Below are positions 1-11,736 of a DNA stretch of 64,000 nt, piece after piece. Origin of the DNA: Pezizomycotina sp. ARF18 (Eukaryota > Ascomycota). The stretch lies in assembly GCA_002224055.1 (NCBI GenBank), contig AZLU01000183.1, forward strand, positions 1 through 64,000, written 5' to 3'. Under the pieces are notes generated by a model. The model made no database searches. It was not told the origin of the DNA and worked only from the letters and a program-made list of their open reading frames with translations. Position 1 is the first letter of the stretch, and the number at the start of each line of letters is the position of its first letter. Made by a program: the position numbers and the translations under genes.

Positions 1-3000
1 AAATATATGCATACCACCCTTGCAAAAAAAAAAAAAAGTTTCTCAGAAAGCAAAAACCGTCGACAACAAGGCACACGATATTGAGTGGACATTACACCAA
101 AACGAAATGCTAAGTTGAGACCACAGAAATTCCCAGATATATAGACTGATGGTAAGCCTGATTCGAGACGAGAATACTTCAACGTGAATATTTAAGTTTT
201 GTATGGGCGTTATATATTCATGTCCATGTTCCTAAAAGCAGCCATATCCACCCCGGTTGCTATCAGCTCCACGACACGCATATTTTACATAATTAATAAA
301 GTTACCGAGCTTTACAATCAGGGACTGTTATCATCAGGGCTGATACTTCTAAAATCAAGTATCCAATCACAATTTCCATCTGGAAAGGTCATATTGATCA
401 AAATAGCGCCTTCGCAAGCCATCGTATATACATACTTAGGTTGATTATAGAACAAGAAAAACACCATAATCCACCTGCAAATCAGAGCCGAGTAACCCAT
501 ATTACAGTATGAAACGTGCCTTGACTATATATCCAAGATTGAGGGCATTTTACGCTATACACAAGACAATCCAATGCAATACGAGTTTTTAGTAAAAAAA
601 AAAAAAAAAAAAGAGACGAGAGGACTATAGATACGCGCGATAGTTGCGCACCAATCGCGACTCTCCACATTGTGCGATATCGAAATCGTCCTAAGGACTA
701 CACAAGATGACTAAATATCTGGAGAAAAATCTTCATCTGCGCCCATTCTCCTCGTAAACTTCATCCAATTGCACTGGGATAGAGGAGAAAAAATTCGGGC
801 GAGGCGTATAAATTAAGTGCGCTGGACACGTGTGTGTTTAATATAGCCAAAGCGTGACAAGAAAACTGTAGACGAACGATAGTAACTATGACATTCACGC
901 CGTTCACAAACTGCGTCCGTCTGATATTTATCTGTCCTTGAGGGGGAAGAGGGACGGGACTACAGAAAAGGAGGGGCCACACCCATCCTAGTTTTGATAA
1001 CCACCGTTCAGGAAGAACTAGAACATATCTAGAGCATACTACTAGAATCGGACGAAACTATAGTACACGTTTAATAAGGCTTAAGGATCCAGAAAAGAAA
1101 CTTTGAGTTCGAACCTCTGATAGGGTGTAGTTGCCGTCCACCAATCATATTGTCGCTACGCATTGACCAGTTAAGAATATGTAAGCCCTAAACCGTTTTA
1201 TAGATCTTCCGCCGTCAAAAGAATCTAATTATAGACAAAAAACGCACGTAGTGTTTGCTGTCAATGCGAAAAAGCGTCGTAATATAACGTCGTTGCGGAG
1301 AAGAGGTCTCAAGGGTTCGGACTAAATTGATACTGTTAGTTTGAGTACGCTGCCCGGAACGGCATTCTCGGATTTGGATGGAGGTCTTGAGTGTGTTTTC
1401 CGCAGTAATAGATCTATAGATACAAAAACTGCAACGTAGCGGAAAACTCTTCAAACGTAATATTTTGTTTTACGATCATGATCAGCAAAGCACAGTTGAA
1501 ACGGCCAAACTCTCCAACACTCGATAATCGGTTTTATTGATTCGTGAATTTGCCGCATCGCATTATCTAATCTATATAAACCAGAAAACAAAAATTCTCA
1601 AAATGCTTTCTGACAAATTCTGTCATGGAATCTGCAGTCGTTGCGCGTGTGGCGGAGTTGAGAGCATCTTTTTTTTTGCACTGCGCGCTTGGCCGCAAGC
1701 CACGGATGAAAAAGCAAACATACTCGACTCGAGGGAGGCTCTGCTGTGCTCTGATCCTCGAACTTTACAAATCTTAACGGGGAAAGGTATTTCTTTCCGA
1801 TAGCGATGGAATGTTTAGAGTCCTTAATTGGTGGTCGTTTAACTTGGGAAAGAAGATCGTTGAGCATGAGCCCTGCGGGCACGCGGTCCTGTTCCGTATC
1901 CATGAATCGGAAGGCCAGAGCTAACCGGCGCGGCGGTTTCTTGGAAAGCTTAAATCTCTCGAAGCCTAGAGGAACGAACTACAGGAACTCCTAGATGGAA
2001 AAAAAAAAAAAAAAAAAAAAAAACATCCGTTTCGAGTTTCGATCCGAATACGGCGAAAACGAAAATATAAACAGAAAACAAATTAATACCTAGTTTCAGC
2101 TCCGTGATCTCTCTCGAATTGACGGTAAAGTTTAACTAATCGTGATGTTCCCCGCTTTTTGTCGTTGGGATACGGCAAAATCCGTCTCGAATAATGAGAA
2201 GGAAAAAGCTAGTCGGCGTTCGGAGAAGGCACGACAAAAGTTTCCTCTGAGCCTTGTTTCGCCAACTAAATTTCCGTAATTGATATCGTGAAGATGAATG
2301 TAATTTACATTAAACGCCAAACTAAAGTTAAATGTTTGCCCTGACAGCTGGAGATATTAATCAAACTCCTCAAAAAAGGAAATCACATTTTGCTTCCAGC
2401 GAAAAATTAAAGCGGTCGTAGATCTGCCGGCCGGGAAGTCCGGCTTTGATAACTGGGAACGGGCATCTCACATGTGAAGGGAAACATCTTAAGGCCATTG
2501 CATTCTGTCAAAAAACAAATTATTATCAATCTCAAGTCAGCCTCGTCGGGAAACTAACAAGGTTCGTTACCCGAACGCACGAAGAGAAAAAAAAAAAAGC
2601 ATTGCGCCTTCTTTCCCTCATGTCTGCTTCTTACGAATATCAGTAATAATACCTGTTGATGGTTATATCGTCCTGCTGACATGCAGAGTGCTTTGACCGC
2701 CGTTTAACACTTTTTTTTTCTATAGCTTTCCACGAACAAAACAGTTTGATTGAAAATGATTAGCAGAAGAATGTTCAGATTGTTTTTCTTTTCTTAGCAC
2801 ACACACACACACATACATTATTATTGATCCAAACACCACTAACGAGGGGGCAAGAGGCTCCAAAAAGAATGAGATAAGTTCAAGAAGTGGGGAGGAGGAG
2901 AAGAAGAAGAAGAAAGATATTGTGAGAGTGTGGGCTAGGAATAATGGTTATATCGGGGCGAGCCTTGTTCGCTGGTTCTGTTGTTCATATACATGTTATC

Positions 3001-4658
3001 GCTGCTTTGTCCAGTTCTGCCAAGCGAAAGACAAACACCAAAAATCTTTTTGCAAATCGTGGCGGCGCCTCCGCGCGTACAACAAAAAAAAAAAAAAAAA
3101 GGGCTAGAACGTCTAGCAGAGTGCAAGTGTGGTGTGACGGGCCTGTGCTAGGAAAGAAAAGAAAAAAAAAAAAATCTTTGGCCTTGGGCAAGATTTATTT
3201 AGACTGCATGGATGCATGTAGCAGGAAGGCAGACGACCATGGATTCATGGTCCAGCCAGAAAAGTCCGTGGGCTGAGAAAAGTAAATTGCGGCGTTAAAA
3301 AAAAAAATACTAAGCAAACCTGTCAGCCTGTCTATAGACGCCTTTTTCTTTGAGGGACTTTGAGGGAACCTGGTCAGTGACAGCATATAGGCGCCAGAGA
3401 GGTTAAAGAAGAGGGGGTTAAATCCTCTATCTCTTCCTACCTTCCTTCCTTCTTTCTTTTTCAAAGTTTTCCTCGCACTGGCCGCAGTGGAAGTAGAAGT
3501 TATACTTCAGACCTTGGAAGAAGATTTTGAATACTATATTCTGTTTTCTCCGGTTCCACAGCAGCTGCCCCTCTGGCAGCTATCGCCGCCGTCACCTCCA
3601 CGTGCATTTTCCAAACCTTCAACCCGGACTCCGCTCTTCTTTGTGAGAGGTAGATTAACGCAAACTGCATCCCAAGGGAGGACAAGGCACAGGAACATAT
3701 AGAAGAGTGAGTACCCGATAATCCGATAATTGCTTTTACTTGAAGATCCTGCCTTCTGTTTATAGGAAAGAATGATGTACAACGTGGGAATGGGAAGATG
3801 CTGGTTCGTTGAGGGGGAAAAAAAAAGAAAGAAAAAAAGAGGAATGGATGGAGTGGAGAGTGGATGACCAGATTTCAATCCGTCTTTTTTAGTTACAGTA
3901 GGACAGTACAAATGGAATACCTCATATGTAATTCCTTTTTCCCTCCCTCTACAGTATATACAGCGATCTCCACATCCACATCCCAGAATATACCTATATA
4001 GGCGCAGGGAATAAATAAGAAAGAAAGAAAGAGAAAGAAAAGAAAAAAGAAAAGAAAATTAGGAAATAAATACATAAATAAATACTCAAGTATCGATATA
4101 TAGACGAACTCATAGCGCTGGGTTTTAACTAATTTCTAATGATTATCATTGTAGGCGTTTATCGTGAAGGACCTTTACTACTTCTATGGTTTTTTTTCTT
4201 TCTTTTTTTTTAATATATAATAATATAAATACTTAATCCGGATCCTTTTCTAAAGCATTATTTATTTCATTCATCGCACTCATCGGCCGTTCCGCATTTT
4301 TCTGCTTTGCGTTATATCTCGATTCCCTTGTCAACCCAGTCCTTTCCCTTTCCCTTGTCAGTCAGAATCTCGACATCGATATCTACATCGATCGAGAAAG
4401 GTCTGACATCGCAGTAACGAACAACAACGACAACAATAATATATATCTCACCTTTCAGCTCATCTACATCTAATCTACCTGTTTCTCCGACACCGTTGGA
4501 TAAAACGGGATTCCTTCTCCTTTGCTTCGGCGGTCATTCATCGAAATTCCGGGTGTTGGCTACTATAGAAGTGGGAATTATACGGGTTTGGGAAGCTCGG
4601 CTGCAACTTCTCCATTATTATTTTTAGGCCCAATTGTTCGCTTCGCTGTTTTTACTGA

Positions 4659-4698
<40 letters not shown>

Positions 4699-4949
4699 AT
4701 TATATTATTCTTATTATTTTTCCTGTTGCATGGTCGAAAAGCTTCAGCCACCTCCGACCCTAGCAAGCTGAAATTCGTTGATGGATAACAACAATTGAAA
4801 AGGACAACGATTTCTTCCTTCTTTCCTGCTATTATTCTCCTTCAATCTCTTGGGAGCCTCTTCTTTTTTTGCCTTTCATCTCTCCAATTCCTCTCATCAT
4901 CTCCTCTTTGTGAAGGCAGTGTTTACTGCTTTCTATCTCTTTGACCGAG
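1..4949. other. Gene-poor left end
   Basis: I see no recognisable gene here. The span is AT-rich with many A/T homopolymers (for example near 595-611, 1998-2023 and 3084-3100), a short CA run at 2798-2812 and GAA/GAG runs near 2890-2915. A block of higher GC at about 1620-1980 holds overlapping short frames on both strands, including a 101-codon minus-strand frame from ATG at 1903, but none resembles a known family. The stretch 4260-4940 is rich in CT and ATCG runs and probably belongs to the promoter and 5' leader of the membrane-protein gene that follows. Confidence 0.5.
4662..4697. repeat. (TTA)n microsatellite
   Basis: Twelve uninterrupted TTA units are seen directly, in the AT-rich leader region upstream of the membrane-protein gene, with imperfect ATT units continuing beyond. 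Confidence 0.95.
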
Positions 4950-7650
4950 ATGCGTAAGCAGAAGGCTCGAGTTATTCGAATCCGCCTTCCGAATGCTCCT
5001 ACATCCCCGCCGCATTCAACATCCCACTTCCCCGAAAACGACACCTACTATCCCACGATGTAGAGCCGTGCCCTCTCAGAGCTCAGACGTCGGTATAACC
5101 CAAGCTACCCGAGCGCCGACACTGGCCGCTCTTACGACGATTACAAGACCTCCCACGCCGAATCGCCTTCGCCGACGCCTCGAATTCCGCACTTTCCCGT
5201 CGAGGGCACACCACCAGCCCACGCTCCCGATCGCCCCCGCTCAACCGCCGCGGGCGCTTCAAATCCGACTTTGGACACCTCAGCGATGTAATCACGAACC
5301 GTAAGCGCGGTTCGATGGTTCGGTGACTGGTTGGGTATATCATCCACGGAAGATTTCGGCACGCAGCCGTCGAATGCGAGTTCGGCTGAGGTTTGAGGCG
5401 GTTTCCGTCCGATAACGGCGGTGGAGACATTGGAACGGTCGTATACCGGCGGAGGTGGCATCGGCGATGAACCTGATAACGTGCTGCTGCATCCTACTGC
5501 GACACAGGGGTCATCAACAGGGAAAGGTGATACGGGCGGATACCGCCTACAACAATTCGCCGTACCCGGGAGGACCGCCGGGAGTGAAAGTCGGGAAAGG
5601 AAAGTCGCGGTACGACTGGATTGCCATCCAATTATAATTCTGGCGGTATATTCGAATTGGTTCGCTCGCGTTCATTATCCTATCGACGGTGAGGCCGAGG
5701 TACAAAATTGGAATCGGCGGTGGTACGCTCTCGCCGCAGACGGGCTTCTTTACTCCCGCTTCTTTGCGAAGACGATAGAGCTGTCGTTCGTGACGGTGGT
5801 CGTGCGTTCCTGGGGCAGGTGCTGAGTAGGAGGGCGTTCTTGGCGGAATCGCGGGGTTTCAACCTCGCGAGCTTAACATGAGGTTTTGGATCATGCAGCC
5901 GGGAAGTTTGTTTACGAACTTTAACAGCGTGCGGTTCGCAGCACAACTTTCTCGGTGCATTATCGCTAACCGCAGCGTCAATGGCTTTGCTTTATACGAC
6001 TGCATCAGATACGCTTGTTTCGCCAAAGTTGCAGTGGAGCGGTCTGGAGAAGCGTACTTTGACTGGCTTGGTGGCAAGCGCAATTTGGGGATATATCATA
6101 CTTATCGAAGAACTGCAGGGGCGTAATATCTGCCATAAGAGGATCCGACTAATGCGGAACAGAAGGACGTACCCCTAAGTGCGACTACTTGCTTTAGCAT
6201 TCAAGCCGCTGGCCTGGGGCATAGCGATTTCTCTAATTGGCTTACACGTGGAATATCACAGCCAATCAAACCACTACTGAAATTGGACACGAGGCGCCTG
6301 GAACGGCGGTACTGAATACAACGATCTATACAGGATTGGATAAACATCACTGGAAAGGACGGCGTCAACAATGCTACAATGGCGATGCCACATGCCGGAC
6401 TTGTCACTGCCGCGAAAAACACCACGGGAAATCATATCCTACAGCCAGAGAACGCTGGTATCGGCAGTACGACGTCACCGCATCGGATCCTAATCCGGCC
6501 ATAAACGTTTTGTGCTCCGCGGTGAGCGATGAACAACTACAATGGTTTATACGCCCAAACCTAACCAATATAATTTCACTAGAAATGGCACGCTGGATAA
6601 AACGCTGCAGGAGAGATACCAGTTCGACTCTAACGCTTCGGCGGTTTCCATCGACCTCTACTATGCCAACGCCACGAAATTCGAAGCGCCACGCTTCTCA
6701 TTGGGGCTTTCCGGAAACGGGCTCTTCCCTTCAATACGGAAGTCTACACCAATCAGCTCTACTGGGATCAAGTATCTACCTGCTTGTGCGTACGAACCGG
6801 ACTGCGCCGTCCGCAACACAATGTGCAGCATCCGCAGCTACTTAAGCATAGACTGCTCCTCCCGGTATCAGGCTATGCTGCCGACGGCCAAACGACGGTG
6901 AATTGCGACGCCAACAACAAGCTTGCGTACAAGCGGGCGACCAACTTCAACGATAGGCCTCAGGACGTCTTCTTCAACAAGACGAACTCTCCGAGCCTTA
7001 ATTACAAATACTATATCTAATGTTGCGCAGTCGCTGAGTCTGAACGCCGGCGTAACGAACGCGAACGCATCCATAGCGAGGCTGCTGAGCCAGTTGGCGC
7101 TGGATACTCCCAATCGCGCTAAAACCCGAGAAACCAGTTAGCAGAAGCCCTCGCGGTTCTTTTCGGACACACTCTCGTTCCTCTCAAAGACACCGACTTC
7201 ACAACGTTCTACGACTACACAATACGTTCCCGCCGAACGTCCTCGAGAAATTCAACGTCGAGATCCAATCCATGGTTTTCTCGTCTGGTGCTTCGAAGGG
7301 TTGGCAACCGATATTCTACATCGTCTGTTCTCGTGTATTCTTCGCGAACGTGTTTTGCCTGGTATACTTTGCGTTCACGCGGGGGTTTGTTACGGATTGG
7401 ACGGAGACGGAGAATTTGTTCACGCTGAGTCTGAACGTCCCGCGCCGAACTCGAAAGAGAAGATACAGCAGATTTCGAAGCAGATAGCTAGGGCGGGCCA
7501 GCCAGATCCTACAATTTTGAAGAACCCTGTATGTTTCCCCCCGCTTCTATTTTTTGTTTACTTGTGCATTCTTTTTTGCTAATGGTTCTTTTTTTGAAAT
7601 AGTTCTTCGTTAAAGAGGATAACGGCAAGCTGATACATCGCAGACGTTGA
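4950..7650 (+). CDS. Conserved fungal multispanning membrane protein, reading frame interrupted
   Basis: I recognise a conserved Pezizomycotina plasma-membrane-type protein of unknown function, usually annotated only as hypothetical. The ATG at 4950 opens a Pro/Ser-rich, probably cytosolic N-terminus with an in-frame TAG at 5061-5063. Family landmarks then follow in changing frames: a first membrane segment near 5620-5690, FFAKTIELSFVTVVV at about 5770-5815, MRFWIMQPGSLFTNFNSVRF from 5878, and TTASDTLVSPKLQWSG near 6000-6050. A long probably extracellular part carries Asn-glycosylation sites and a Cys cluster (PDCAVRNTMCSIRSYL, about 6800-6845). A last membrane segment lies at about 7300-7380, followed by FVTDWTETENLFTLSLN. 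A 74-nt GT-AG intron (7529-7602, branch-like GCTAAT at 7578-7583) precedes a short last exon starting FFVKEDNGK and ending at TGA 7648-7650. At least eight frame changes are needed, so it is a pseudogene or an error-rich sequence. Family membership rests on memory of the conserved motifs. Confidence 0.7.
7529..7602 (+). other. Spliceosomal intron, membrane-protein gene
   Basis: The donor is GTATGT, the acceptor AAATAG, with GCTAAT 19 nt before the acceptor. Removing it joins the coding phase to a short exon whose FFVKEDNGK matches the expected C-terminal end of the family. Size and signals are typical of filamentous ascomycetes. Confidence 0.7.
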
Positions 7651-8731
7651 GGAGACGTTGAGCTGGAGAACAGATAGTACTTTTTAATTATCAAGAAAAC
7701 TCATACTGCGAGTGAACGGATAATTTATAACTCCACCGTATTATTTAGGAGCATTTGGCGTTTTTCTATACTTCTCCCAAGTTTTTTTCTGTTCTACTGC
7801 TATCTCTCTCCTTTTTTTTTTTTTTTTTCCACAAGAGCACCACGATCTTCGTTTCATTTTCACTTTCTTTTGATAATTTTATTTTTACTGTATTCCATGA
7901 TGGCGAAGGTACAAAAGCGTATTATCAGATATTTCTCCTTTTCTTTTTGGTAGGGATGGATTAGCAGTGGTGATGTATATATGACGATGGAGATGATGAT
8001 CCTTTTCTTTTCTTGAACACTAGAACGTCGTACAGAACCGAAACGTGCTGAGACTAGGGGATCATGGCAGATGATATACTCCTCAATTCTTTATAGAGCT
8101 TGTACGACATACAGAACAGTCGAGGAGAAGTGGGAAAGCTTAAACCATTCGAAAATTCGGCAGTTTCTGAAAAACTGGATGGTTTTGCAATTTGGAGGAA
8201 AAAAAAAAAAAAAAAAAAAACGGAAATTAAAACAGTGCTTATACCTTTTCGCTCAGTAAGTAATAAATGTATTCTACGATCGTAACTAATTACTCACTAC
8301 GCTAAGCTTTCGATCTTGAGAGAGGAAAGTAGTACTGAACTTCGCTCTCGACGACGCCTTTGAAAAAAAAAAAAAAAAAAAAAAAAGTCGTGCCATTTCT
8401 ATTGAACGAAAAGCACCGACAGAATGTGCCGAGTACACTCTATATACGTGCACTTCTCGAGATTTGATTCACTTTTTTGGACATTTGATACTTTTACTTT
8501 TCTGGACCTTCGGAAGTAGTATTCGATTTTTGGTCCCTCGGTGTGGGGGTTGGTCTTGTTTTTGGAAGAGGCGAGGGCGATAGCGAGTCGTAAGTAAAAC
8601 GAGGGTTTCGAGAAGCTCGGACAACTATACAGCGGTATATCACCGGAAGTTCTTATATTCTGGTATACTCAATATATTTGATGCCCGAAGTTCTAGAATA
8701 GAGCGTAGTAAGTAGTCACGACTCACGAGAC

Positions 8732-8825
8732 TTACACGATAACATTGATCGTCGTCTTGAGCCGGACCTTTTTTCCCTTCTTCTTGTTCTGGGGGCTCTG
8801 TTCAGCAGGCGCAACCGATTCCTCG
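8732..8825 (-). CDS. Possible terminal exon of an unknown minus-strand gene
   Basis: On the minus strand an AAAATAG acceptor, preceded by a 20-nt T run (the A run at about 8849-8868 of the plus strand), leads into a frame of about 31 codons. It contains ESVAPAEQSPQN and then KKKGKKVRLKTTINVIV before TAA at 8732-8734. The lysine-rich end followed by a short hydrophobic tail looks like a real protein C-terminus, but I do not recognise the protein and found no convincing upstream exon. If real, the gene converges on the membrane-protein gene ending at 7650. The exon is short enough that chance remains possible. Confidence 0.3.
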
Positions 8826-8899
8826 CTATTTTATAAAACCTGGCGCGAAAAAAAAAAAAAAAAAAAAAGAGCGTGTTTAAGACTTTCGGACGGGTGTCC

Positions 8900-11548
8900 C
8901 TGAAAATCCTACGATCCTACAGAACAACTACGTAACAACAAAGTCTTAACGCCCCTCAAATTTTTTTTTTTTTTTATATGAACGGCGGTAATCGGTAATT
9001 TAATATCGCAGCTCCGCTGAGCTCCTTTGGATTTTTTGTAAAGTTACTTTTCGGAAAGTGTCCATGGCGGTTTACTTTGGAATTGTGAAATTAATATTTT
9101 TCGCCCGGAACAAAGAAAGCAAGTTAGGTAAACGAGCTTGGCATTATATTAATTTTAACCTACAGGAAGATTTTCGTTTGTTTACATCGTGTGTATATAT
9201 TTATTGATTGATGAAAGAAACTACGGTTCCTGAATATCAGTCGGTAGCTTTTTATAGTATTATTCCTTGTTTTGCTTAAGCCTTTTTGTAACTTGAGCTG
9301 CTGTTTACCTAGAGAATAGCAGGATCGTGAATATTTCAAGATCTCGACACTTGTACGATCACTTTTTTTTTGTAGCACGTGGGTTCAGTTGTATAATAAT
9401 ATATATTTGACAGGCATCTATATTGAGAAGGTCGTGTTTCCTTACCCTTTTTAAGTTAATAACTGATTTTTTTTTATTTTTTATATCTGAATAAAGGACC
9501 GGGCCTGGCTATATTTACTTTAGTAGAACTACCGTATATATATTATATATTATTTACTTTAGTCTCGTGGCCCGCCGTACGTGTAATTACACTCTGCTGG
9601 TATAGATAATGAACTGCTGCATATAGCGTTACAGAACTTGCGGATCCCCACTGTAAACAGACAGAGGAAACAAGGGGAACAGAGACAACAAGAAATTGGC
9701 TAGTATAACTGTTATTGTCTCCGTAATAAGAGCTTATTCTGTTCGGTGAATAAAAGGGCCTTTTGGCAGGTTCTTCCCCCCTTTTTTTTTCTCTGTTATT
9801 CAATTTATTTGATATAAGTAGAATTCTATATTTATTCCCCAAGTTACACTTATTACCTCATCTTAGTGATACGGAAAGAGGAAGAGAATACCGAAGAAAC
9901 TCGAAGTAAAAAGATCTTTAGACGAAAGATACTGCATCTGACAAAGAGGTCGGAAATATTTCTATAATTATCTTTTTTTTTTCTCTTATATATTTGAAAT
10001 TTGAAAGGAAGGCCGTACCTTCGCCTTTGTGTTTGAGATATCGAACTGCCAGACCATAAGGCCTGCGCGGTGTAATAATATAACAATCGTTCAAAGGGTT
10101 CGCTTTCCCTTTTTCTTGCCGTACTCTTATTATTAGCCTTTAATTCCCCCCCCCTCTTCCCTTCATTTCATTGGCCCCTTAGCACGACTCTTTTACTTTC
10201 CTTTTTTCCGTTGTGTCTCAATTGCCTGGAGAAAGAAAAAAGAACAGAAGAGTTCTCCTGGTTAAAGCATCGACCAGTGGCGTTAAGATTATTACAGGCC
10301 ACAGAAATTATAATTATAATTATAATTATAATTATAATTATAATACTAGTAATATCACCTAATCAATTGCTCCTTTATCGCAGCAGTAGAAAGGGGTGAA
10401 CAGCAAAGAACCCTTATATTATTTTCATTGAACTATACCAATACTAGCAATCCCAAATGCTATAGGGCTGGAAATCTTACTTCCTTTTCTTTCTTACTTT
10501 CTTTTTCAGCTGTTCCTTAAAAGTTCCTTTCTTCCCTTCCCCTTTACACCACGAGCTCTTATCCGCGATCCCAAACTCACCTTCAGTCACTCCTTTTCAG
10601 CGGTGGTTCCTTCGTCTACTACTACCAGCATAGTAGCGACGTTTTTCTGCTTCTGTCGTCAGCTATACCTGATTCATATCGAGAAACGGGGGTTTATAGT
10701 TAAAGGGTTTTAGGTCTGCTGCCAGCTGTTATGCTTTACTGGAAAGAGGGAAAACGGATAATTAGAAGATTTGGGTAACTAGAGGACTCCGCAGCGCATT
10801 ACTAGCCCCCTTTTTTACCCTTACATTTCTCCACTTCTTCTCCGCAATTGAGAATGATTGTTTACAAAGCTGATAAAGGCATATTAAAAAGAAAACAGTA
10901 TCCCCACTGTCATCGATTTAGAAGTAGCTGTTCGTTATTAGAAGAAATTGTTATAAGGAATAAGCTTAGAAATAAGGAGAGCGAGGGTTTTTTTCTAAGG
11001 TGGTAATGCGGCGAGAATTGAGAATAGCAGCAGCATCATAAACGACCAAAGGCGAAAAATAACCTTAAAAGCACTTCCGACCTGCAACTAATAAAGTAGA
11101 AACAACAAAAATTCCCTGCGAAAATAAATAAATAAATAAATATTTCTTTTTAATTCGTTAATATTTCAACAACGGCGACCACCGAAAATTCGACCCTTTA
11201 CGCTTTCTTTTATACATCGCCGTCGCACACGACCAGGGGAAAGGACCTTCATGACAAGCATCACAGGATTCCTTTCGCTGGCCTTTACGAGATAAAAAGC
11301 TATTGTATCATTGATAGCCTGGACAGTGCAATCGATACTGGGGCATTGGTTCTTTCTGAGGAGGTAGAAGGTTGTTTAAACGTCATTCGCAGCATTTCGC
11401 GCTGAGCCCCTTACCTTCCGTCCGTATTGAAGCGAGCCAGGGAGCTTTAAACGACTTCATCAGCACGGCGACGTAATCCGTCACATCATCCTTCCCTCAT
11501 CCCCTTTTCTCTACGGATGGGGAACGTTTGTTCTATATACTACCATTC

Positions 11549-11550
<2 letters not shown>
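8900..11550. other. Intergenic region, no gene seen
   Basis: AT-rich sequence with frequent homopolymers. Short frames exist on both strands but have no family resemblance or coding bias. The segment 10480-10620 is CT-rich, as is common in promoters of filamentous fungi, and probably belongs to the upstream region of the Sel1-repeat gene. Confidence 0.4.
10307..10344. repeat. (AATTAT)n hexanucleotide microsatellite
   Basis: A perfect six-base unit is repeated about six times over 38 bp. The unit is close to self-complementary, so the tract could fold as a cruciform. It lies about 1.4 kb upstream of the Sel1-repeat gene. Confidence 0.95.

Positions 11551-11553
<3 letters not shown>

Positions 11554-11591
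<38 letters not shown>
11554..11591 (+). repeat. 38-nt pure A tract
   Basis: An uninterrupted poly(dA) run lies about 145 bp before the predicted start of the Sel1-repeat gene. Poly(dA:dT) tracts exclude nucleosomes, so a promoter role is possible; the position is seen, the role is inferred. The length of such a run is also prone to sequencing error. Confidence 0.9.
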
Positions 11592-11593
<2 letters not shown>

Positions 11594-11736
11594 ACTTTAA
11601 TCCTCCGAATTCATCCCTTTTGTCCCTTCTTGTTTCACTGCTGGCGAATCAGCCCTTTACTGCTTGTTTTAGGGGAACTACGCTTCTTCTTCTGCGGCAG
11701 CAACTTTCCATCTCAAACACTTCTGGAAGCGAATAT

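Noticed and set aside
2944-3276. 110-codon plus-strand ORF with an ATG
   Set aside because: It owes its length to several A runs encoding poly-Lys and has overlapping open frames on the other strand.
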